The position numbers and the translations under genes are program-made. From assembly GCA_973895155.1 (NCBI GenBank), contig OZ316893.1, positions 18,972,001-19,036,000 on the forward strand: a DNA stretch of 64,000 nucleotides, given 5' to 3'. This document shows, piece after piece, positions 56,801-64,000 of the stretch. Every line of letters starts with the position of its first letter. Positions within the stretch are counted from its first letter, which is position 1. A model generated the notes under the pieces. That model ran no database searches and had not been told where the DNA came from. It saw nothing but the letters and a program-made list of their open reading frames with translations. The DNA comes from Marsupella aquatica (taxonomy: Eukaryota; Marchantiophyta).

Positions 56801-57568
56801 TATTGCAGGGAATATGATATGCAAAAAGCTGCACACTCTGGGTAGCAGGATCCCTTCCCACAGTTCGAGAAGTGGATTCGGGTGACAATTCGAGAGCATA
56901 GTAGACATCACCCAGATATGGAGAAGGATTTGTATCTTCTATCTGTGCCACCATGATTGTCTATTCTGACCTACAAACGGATGAGAGCTTATGGAAATCA
57001 TTATCGAGTGAGGGATGAGCAGGGTGACCATTGTGTATCATATGATTGTGGTTTGATTTCTGTGTTTGAGCAGAGAACCTCTGAAGAACAGAGGGGGTGG
57101 ATGAAGATGGGTTACGTGGGGGAGTTGACCGACATTTGGGTGTTGAATTATGGTAACACAAGTGTCCCAGTGATATTGATGAAGGGATCATGGGTGAAAT
57201 CAGAGTGGCAGAGACCAAGGGCCACCATGAAGCGTGATCATGATGGGTTCTTGTTGGCCAATTTTAGGTCCAGAGTACCAGAATGGTCTGAGCCTTTTGT
57301 TTTCCCTAGCCAAGTTGAACAGGCTTTCTTTGCAGATGTGGAGGAGTCACATGGCTGGAGGGTGGTATGCCATAGCCAAGCACGGAACAGGCGGATGGAT
57401 GGAAGTAAAGTAGAGTTCAGTTTGGATGACCATGCTGCATTCGAGCATCCTAGTCATGAGACTGTACTTCCAACTCGGGCAGGGACTGACTACATCCCCT
57501 TAACATTGAGAGAGACATATGATGAACCTGGGCAAATGGAATATGATGAGGTTGATGATTTGCAATAG
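53869..57568 (+). pseudogene. TNP2-type CACTA transposase, copy 2 (frameshift and two stops)
   Basis: ATG at 53869. Exon 1 to 55659 is fully open (597 codons) with the Cys-rich transposase-associated N-terminus, an acidic linker and the TNP2 core. Intron 55660-55794 (GTAATG...GCAG). Exon 2 55795-56695 with VDVMHIEKNICESLL and DUF4218-like sequence; one T is missing near 56310 relative to copy 1, shifting the frame. Intron 56696-56808. Exon 3 56809-57568 with a DUF4216-like domain; TAG at 56843 and TGA at 56954 replace CAG and CGA of copy 1. Intron phases join the frame correctly, supporting the exon model. The protein would be about 1,150 residues when whole. Confidence 0.85.
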
Positions 57569-57745
57569 GCAACAGCTGGCGATTGGCAAGTATGAGGTTG
57601 AGGATGACTACCTGCACAGAGTCACAGAACGGGAATTGCTGCCTGGAATGATGTTTAGGATAGTTGGATATGCATGAAATTGATTGATACTTTGAATTTA
57701 GTGTGCTGATTCTCCCTGTTTGGTTGTGGGTGCTGTGCAGAAGCT

Positions 57746-60700
57746 ATGGGGGAAGAGGGTGATGACATGGAGACAGACATGGGGCTTGGAGAGTGGGGTG
57801 AAGAGGAAAGATTGGATATGGATGGAGACCCAGATGCAGGGGGCTCACAGAAAAATGCACCTGTGCAAGATGCACAGGGCCCTCATCAAGTCCCAGGTAG
57901 GTGGGCAGCTAGAGAGAAATCACATAATCCATACCCTAGAAGGAGCCAGAGTTATTGGCAAGGGACGCCTGATAATTATGATGATGACTATGATGGAGCA
58001 GAAGATGGATGGGATGAATATGAACACCCAGAGCGTGGTAGAGACGGGTACAGAGGGCAATGGAAAGGTGAGGAGGATGATTGGACAAGTAAGTGCCTTG
58101 TGCTAGTGATTTTGTGATGGTAGTAGAGATTTAGCTCAATATGCACTTATCTGATGTGTAGCTAGGGCAAAGAGTTTATCTTACAGGTCCATGAGTGTGG
58201 CATGTACCTGTTGGTATGCAGACTCTGATTGGGACAATCACGAAAACAACAAAGGCCATCCACGTTCAGATAGGAGGCAATCATTCACAGGCGGGAGAAA
58301 CGCCCCTAATTCATCAAGACAAAGCAATAGGACAGGTGGTCCAGAACCATCTATGCGCTAAGGGAGAGGTAACTTGGTCATTGCTTGCTCTGAAGTCCAC
58401 TGTATATTTGGCAGCGGGATTTATGATTCATACTTACCTAATGTAAGTGACTGTAAATGGATCCTGTAAATGTGCAGGGACTCCAGGGAGGTTTGGACAA
58501 TGCAATCCAGGCCGTGGGGGGAGATCAGGCCGTGGAGGGACCCCAGGCCGTGGGGGGACACCAGGCCATGGAGGGACACCTAGTAGCGCTTCAGGGAGTA
58601 CCAAGGCAGGAGACAGTAACAAATTTGGTAAAGTAGAAGTGAATTCCGAAGGTTGGATAACTCCCACATGTGATGGTAAGAACCGTTGGCATTCTGACCT
58701 AAGAGGAGAAGTATTGCGTTGGTTAGATTTGAGCATTATAGAGTTTAGGAGTCAGAACAAAGCTGATTGGGCTGCTATCTGCAAGGACATTCTTGAACGG
58801 TGGGAGTATGTTGGTAATGATGGTAAGGGCCCAGTTGAAGATTGCATATCAGATTATGCAATGAGGATTTTGAAACAAGAGAGGCATAGGTTGAAAAGGA
58901 TGTGGATAGACAATGGTTCTAACAGGAGAATGCCACCACCCCCATCATTGGAACTGGATCAATGGACACGGTTAATCAAAGGGTTCATGTCGGAGGCTGG
59001 ACAGAGCAAGAGTGAACTGATGTCAAATGCTCGAGGCAAAGTGAAACACCTTTCACAGGCTGGGAGAGGAAGTTATGCTCCAGTGAAAGAACAATTGGTA
59101 AGGCAGTGACATGCCTGATAGTAAGCCTCAAACTTATCATCTTGCTACCATTATTACATTTTCATTGACAATCAACACTTGGTTTCATTCATATGTATGT
59201 TGATGTGGACTACAGAAGAAATTGACAGGTGAAGAACCATCAGCACAAGAAGTGAGAGAGGAGTTCATGAAACAAAGGAGTGAGGTGACAAGTGTAACTT
59301 CCAAACAGGTGATTATGTTGTAATTCTGTATGTTCTGTGACTATTTGGCCTTGAGCATCAGAAAGAAATGTAGTAGGAAGTAAGCAACCAGTTCTTGGGG
59401 ACAGTTATCTGAGATATGTAAGTTGTGTTATGACAGGGAACTGTTACAACTCTCATAGAGATGTGTGAACGGTTGAAGTCATTAGAGTGTGGACTCCCTT
59501 GAGTGGAAAGTAAATTGGCTGATCGTTTGGATATTGTGGAGGCATCTGTAGCGAACCTTCTTGCATGAGTGGAATCTAATTTCAAGCTTGTGATTGAAAA
59601 ATTGGGTGGTTCCCAACCAAACAACGAGGGCAACATTGTACAAAGTGTGCCCTTGTTAACAAAAAAGGGAATTGGCAAATCTGACACAGGTATGGAAATG
59701 ACACCGGCCCATTGTTCATTGTGTCCTATGTTCAAATGTTAGAAGTAAGTTTTCATGAATTGAGTGAATGGTTTGAATGCAGGAAGAGTGGAGGCAGAGA
59801 AGGACCCTGTAATCAGTAAGCAGAAGGGCAAGAAGGTTGCTGAGACAGGTAACCTGCTATGATCCAGTACATTACATTTGAAAAGTGCATGGAGTTTTGT
59901 GAAGCTTAAGCCGGTTGGAGGTAATCTTTTCTGTAAGAACTGGTTGGATGAACTGGGATCTGAAGTGACATCATGATTGATGTATCAGGTGATTCAAAGA
60001 GCAATAATGAAGAAGATGTGCCCAGTGCCTCAGTGACCATAGCCAAGGAGGTATCAGGTAAGCTGATGCTTTAAATTCCTCTATATGAATGTTGAGAAAC
60101 AATTCAGTGGTTAATAGATTCAACTTGAATATTGTGGTGTGTTTATTGATCAACAGAAGCAGACATGGAGCATATGGCAATGGCAAAGAAGGGGAAGAAG
60201 GCTGTTCATAATGGTAAGGAGATAGTGACAACTTTGTGGTTGGTGACATGTACATTTAGCACATGTGATGAGTGATTGACTTATGTTGGACATGACACTG
60301 AATTGTAGTTGATGCAGAGTTGACAGACTCTCAACCAAGTGGGAGCAGGGTGAAGCGACGTCGAAACTTGGGAGCAACATTGGATGCAAGTAAGATTGTA
60401 GATGCTTCAATTGAAGCAAGTACAATGTTGGCAGATACTGAGATGATGTCACAGAGAAATCCTGCTACACAATCAGAAGTGTCAAATATGGATGCAGATT
60501 CTTTGAAGAAGAGTGTAGCCAATTCTCGATCACCAGCACAAAACACTCGTGCCAAAGTCATGACTCGCAACCAAGGTATGAATAATGTCATGTATAAGCC
60601 ACCCAGGAAAGCCAAGAAAAACAGCCAGGGTAAGGTGGAGGTGATAGCCACAGCAGAGCCAGTCCATAATCTTCTATCATGGGAGGATGACTCGCAGGTA

Positions 60701-60913
60701 TGTGTGGGTACAGGCATTTTGCGACCGGATCATGCAAAATTCCATGGCAAAGTGGTCCCGGATGACCATGTAGTAGTGTTGTTGACTACAGTGATTGTAT
60801 CTGATTGTAATTTGCCATTTCCGAATAGAGACGATGATCCACCTCAGGAAATAATTGCAGATGCAGTAGGATCTCTTGTGCTTTGGCCATCAGAGTGTGT
60901 TAGTCTGCAGTGA
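57746..60913 (+). pseudogene. TNPA-like En/Spm transposon protein, copy 2 (nine exons, three stops)
   Basis: Exons inferred from GT/AG and frame: 57746-58088, 58222-58368, 58478-59097, 59216-59308, 59437-59689, 59783-59848, 59989-60057, 60157-60213, 60309-60913. Domains: acidic start, RG-rich middle, Gly-Arg repeats, Ptta/En/Spm transposase core (ADWAAICKDILERWEYVG; QWTRLIKGFMSEAGQSKSEL), coiled coil in exon 5, Lys-rich exons 6-8, and the C-terminal VCVGTGILRP...DAVGSLVLWP module. Stops relative to copy 1: TAA at 58359, TGA at 59500, TGA at 59566. This is the likely subterminal-repeat-binding partner of the TNP2 transposase. Confidence 0.75.
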
Positions 60914-61414
60914 CTGAATGCAAGTGTAGATAGAATCATGTGAATTGTGTCACATTTTGACATTGCCTTGGAAAGATCCAAGAAATATCTGTACCAATTT
61001 TTCCATTTGGTAAAGAGGATGAAGGAGCCGTTGTGTGTGACATTGATATTTCTGAATTCTGTATGTATGAAACAAGTGATTGATGTCAAACTATGGCTCT
61101 ATGGTGATTGTCTATGATATTTGAATATGTTTTGTATCATTTCAGTATTAGTGTGTATGGTATAGAGGAATACTTTGTGACCTTCTTTGTAGTCTATGAA
61201 GTTTGAATCTGTGAATTCATATTAGTGTACATGGTATAGAAGATGGCTTTCTGAAACTATGTATTCTAATGTTAACATGATGAATGGTGAACTTATAGAG
61301 TGAGTTCATTCCAAGTACACAATAACACATGAATGCAATATGTTATTTGTGCACAAGAGTGGGTTCATTCCAAGTAGTATAGTGGGGTCTTCATCACTCA
61401 TATCCAGTTGACAT
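60914..61414 (+). other. 3' untranslated region of CACTA copy 2
   Basis: No ORF. AT-rich with short repeats (ATTCCAAGTA, TGTAC/CATGGTATAGA) and near-identical to 23996-24493 of copy 1. Confidence 0.5.
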
Positions 61415-61741
61415 GAAAGACTTATACATACCCCACAAAGTATATTTAAAGACTACCCTCCATAATCTTTTTAGTCGTTCCCAACGACTTACCATCTCAG
61501 CCCATAAAAGACTGAAAACGACTCACCAAAGCTACCCACACAAAGACTAAAATAGACTAAAAATCCAGTCTATTAAACGACTTATAAACCAGTTCTATAA
61601 AGGACTCAGTTGATTATAGTAACAAAACATACGACTCGCAGTCCTATAAAGGACTGGAGTCCTTCCCAGTCGTTTCCAAGTCCTACACGGTACTGAATAG
61701 TCATTTAATGGGGTCTAAATACCCCCCGGTTTCTACTAGTG
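61415..61741 (+). repeat. CACTA copy 2, 3' terminal inverted repeat and subterminal repeats
   Basis: Array of AAGACT, CGACT, AGTCcTATAAAGGACT-type units ending in the terminal repeat CCGGTTTCTACTAGTG. It mirrors 23669-23995. Confidence 0.8.
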
Positions 61742-61744
61742 GGA

Positions 61745-63550
61745 GCTAGTTCCTATAATGGAACAAGAGGAGCAGATTGATGTTGGTGTATCTCAAATTC
61801 AGCCAGCAGCAACAGAAGATCAACAACAAAAGATCAGCCTGAATCATCTACTAGAAGAACTTCCAATCGTTCTACTAGAGCTTCTACTAGGTATGGACAA
61901 TGGATAGATTCATCAAGGCTAGACGATGCTGACATTGCACTTGATGATGATGACAAGGCATTGATCTTGGAAAAAGGAGAACCTTCTTTATATCACGAGG
62001 CGTGCATTTTAGATGAGAAAGATGAATGGAATGCAGCAATCAAAAAGAGTTGCACTCTTTAAGTGACAACAAGACGTGGAAGCTAGTGAAGCTGCCAAGT
62101 GACCAACAAGTAATGGATAGCAAGTGTATTTACAAGCTAAATGATAACTCTTTAGATGGAGGAGACAAAATATACAAGGCAAGGCTTGTTGCCAAGGGAT
62201 TCACTGAGGAGAAGGGAGTGGATTACAATAAGGTCTTATCACCAGTTGCCAAGTATTCCATGATACAAATTTTATGTCAATTTGTTATATTATTTGATCT
62301 GGTGTTAGATCAAATAGATGTTGTTATTACTTTTCTCTATGGCACCTTGGAGGAAACAAATTTTCATGAGGCAACCATTGGGCTTTGTGAAGAAGGGCCA
62401 AGTGAGTTTAGTTTGCAGGTTGCTTAAGTCCATGTATGGATTGAAGCAAGCTCCTCGGCAATGAAACAAGCGATTTGATGTTTTCATGCTTACATAATGA
62501 TTCACTAGGATGGTGTATGACCCTTGTGTGTATACAAAATCAATCAAAAATGGTGTGTTCGGTTTACTCATTGTGGTGCTCTATGTGGATGACATGTTGA
62601 TTGTGGCTAAGGATCAATCTGAGGTTGACAAACTCAAAGCGAAACTGAGTTCTGAATTCCGAATGAAGGATCTTGGGAAAGCCAAAAGGATCTTAAGGAT
62701 GGAGATTACGAGGAACTTTGAGACTAGATAGTTGTGGCTGCATCAAGGCAAGTATGCTAAAAAGGTACTTGCAAGATTCAACATGGAGAATTGTAAGCTA
62801 GTAAGTATTCTTTTGGCTCAACATTTTAAGTTATCATTGGCTTTCTGCCCCACGGATCCAGTGGAGATAGGCTTGATGACTAAGGTTCCTTATGAGAAGG
62901 CAGTGAGCAATCTAATATATTTGATGATGTGTATCAGACCTGATCTAGCCCTAGCTATGGGCAAAGTGAGTAGATTCATGTCAAAGGTACACTGTGAGGC
63001 TGTGAAATGGATTCCCAAGTATCTCAATGGCACAATAGACTATGGTCTGTTGTTTGAAAGTAGATCAAACAAAACCAAATCTTTGATTGGCTATGTAGAT
63101 TTTGACTACGGAGGCTGTCTGGAAACAAGGAGGTCAACAACTGAGTGTGTGTTTACTCTTGGAGGAGGATGCATAAGTTGAAGATCTACCTTGCAAAAGT
63201 GTGTATCTCAGTCTACTACAAAAGCAGAATATGTTATAGTAACATAAGCAAGAAAGGAAGCAATTTGGTTGGATAAGCTGGTCATTGAGATGGGATTGGA
63301 GCATGGAAAAATGACTATTCATTGTGACAGCCAGAGTGCGTTTCACCTAGCTATTAACCAGGTTATGGATAGCAGGGTGAAACACATTGACATCAGGTAC
63401 CATTTTATTAGGCAATGAGTGTCTAATAAAATGTTTGAGCTAGTCAAGATTGATGGAAAGCTCAACCCGACTGATGCTTTTACCAAGGTGATTCCTTTGG
63501 AGAGTTACTCAAGATACCGTGCTAGTTTGCAAGTTTTGCATTTGCAGCAC
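61745..63550 (+). pseudogene. pol: copia reverse transcriptase and RNase H
   Basis: Linker (STRRTSNRSTRASTRYGQW in one frame) then RT: DEWNAAIKKELHSLSDNKTW, KARLVAKGFTEEKGVDYNKV, and after a frameshift and a stop LIVVLYVDDMLIVAKD with the YVDD catalytic motif. RNase H follows (YEKAVSNLIYLMMCIRPDLA; SLIGYVDFDYGGCLETRRST; SQSTTKAEYV), then SNKMFELVKIDGKLNPTDAF. Stops near 62061, 62464, 62729, 63180 and 63246 destroy the frame. The product would copy element RNA into DNA in the particle. Confidence 0.9.
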
Positions 63551-63748
63551 AATTAGAGTAACTTAACAATATGTAATTTTTGTATATGGGTTACTCAATC
63601 CTGTTATGACTACGGTTTAATTCTAGTTAACCCTTAGTTAACCTTAAATGGTTTTTAGGAAAACACTAATAGTTTTAGGTGATTGTCTAGAATTTTCTAC
63701 TGAGTATCTCACATGGATAGCAGAAATTGCAGTCCCCAAGAGTAGAGT

Positions 63749-63760
63749 CAAGGGGGAGTT
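63749..63760 (+). promoter_or_regulatory. polypurine tract
   Basis: AAGGGGGAGTTT directly before the 3' LTR; primes plus-strand synthesis in LTR retrotransposons. Confidence 0.85.
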
Positions 63761-64000
63761 TGTTAAAGATTGCTCTTAGTCTTGTGACTCATAGATTACG
63801 ACACTTAGGCTAACCATAGGTACGGTCTTAGCTGAGGTTAGGTTAGTCGTGTGTGACCTTGTATATACCAGGGCTAGTGTAAGCCGTTGGGGTGTAGTGC
63901 TTGTTCATTGTAATGAAGCAACTTGAGGAAGAGAGAGAGCCTACAGTGTGTTCGACTACTCTAAAGTAAAGTTGTTGTGTTCATGTAGACGTAGCCTTGG
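63761..64000 (+). repeat. 3' LTR of the copia element, cut by window edge
   Basis: 240 of the expected 334 bp are present, starting TGTTAAAGATTGC. It aligns with 21609 onward with about 16 substitutions and one small indel. Confidence 0.9.

Larger units (their letters stand above)
45380..61741 (+). mobile_element. CACTA (En/Spm) transposon, copy 2, 16,362 bp, TSD GGA
   Basis: It begins CACTAGTAGAAACCGGGG and ends CCGGTTTCTACTAGTG. GGA occurs on both sides (45377-45379 and 61742-61744). It lies in the linker between copia integrase and reverse transcriptase. Genes on the plus strand, in order: Cys-rich protein, PHD, BRCT, F-box, TNP2, TNPA-like, the same as copy 1 and in opposite orientation on the chromosome. 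The transposase genes contain five nonsense codons and a frameshift; the PHD, BRCT and F-box genes are open. Confidence 0.95.
21609..64000 (+). mobile_element. Ty1/copia LTR retrotransposon, heavily interrupted
   Basis: 5' LTR 21609-21942, primer site 21945, gag start 23638, zinc knuckle near 40920, protease 41094-41395, integrase 41900-42300 and 45055, reverse transcriptase and RNase H 62000-63420, polypurine tract 63749, 3' LTR from 63761 to beyond the window. The order gag-protease-integrase-RT-RNase H is that of Ty1/copia. Four later insertions (two CACTA elements, a MITE and an LTR-like insert) account for about 36 kb of its length. The two LTRs differ at about 16 of some 236 aligned bases (my hand count, near 7 percent), so it is old. 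Every coding part carries stops or frameshifts. Confidence 0.9.

Overview
The window looks like transposable-element-dense nuclear DNA of a streptophyte plant. The evidence is a Ty1/copia element with an initiator-Met-tRNA primer site, En/Spm (CACTA) transposons with TNP2-type transposases, several Ty3-type gag genes, and an EDM2-like PHD module otherwise typical of plants. A retrotransposon carrying a DNA methyltransferase-like domain hints at a non-seed plant or a charophyte alga, but the species cannot be fixed from sequence alone. No ordinary single-copy host gene, rRNA or tRNA was found; nearly everything belongs to nested mobile elements.

Left part (1-21608). Two unfamiliar plus-strand ORFs (2-616, 905-1318) come first. 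Next is a minus-strand Ty3-type element (about 1700-6110): gag, aspartic protease, then a truncated cytosine-5 DNA methyltransferase-like domain. Its leader carries nine copies of a 15-bp palindrome. A second minus-strand Ty3-type element (6107-11389) has an LTR, a TGGCGC primer site and a gag split by two insertions. Upstream lies a decayed proline-rich/coiled-coil ORF chain (11725-14060). About 3 kb with no recognisable genes follows, then a decayed minus-strand reading frame (17097-18480) and an unknown plus-strand ORF (18900-19357). A 1.5-kb segment occurs at 6764-8270 and again, inverted, at 19510-20989.

Right part (21609-64000). One Ty1/copia retrotransposon (334-bp 5' LTR at 21609-21942; 3' LTR from 63761, cut by the window edge) has been blown apart by four insertions: a 16.6-kb CACTA element in gag (23669-40220, minus, TSD TAT), a 291-bp MITE in the protease (41101-41391, TA target site), a roughly 2.75-kb LTR-like insert in the integrase (about 42302-45055), and a second 16.4-kb CACTA element (45380-61741, plus, TSD GGA). 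The two CACTA elements lie head to head. About 12.8 kb of each is near-identical to the other, giving a giant inverted repeat, while their first 3.5 kb differ.

Each CACTA element carries, in order from its 5' end: a Cys-rich gene of unknown function, an EDM2-like PHD-finger gene, a tandem-BRCT gene, an F-box gene, the TNP2 transposase and a multi-exon TNPA-like protein. The transposase genes of both copies are riddled with stop codons, mostly C-to-T or G-to-A changes, whereas the PHD, BRCT and F-box genes are open in both. The main hypothesis from this window is that these three form a transposon cargo acting on chromatin, DNA repair and ubiquitination, possibly as an anti-silencing or transposition-assistance module.
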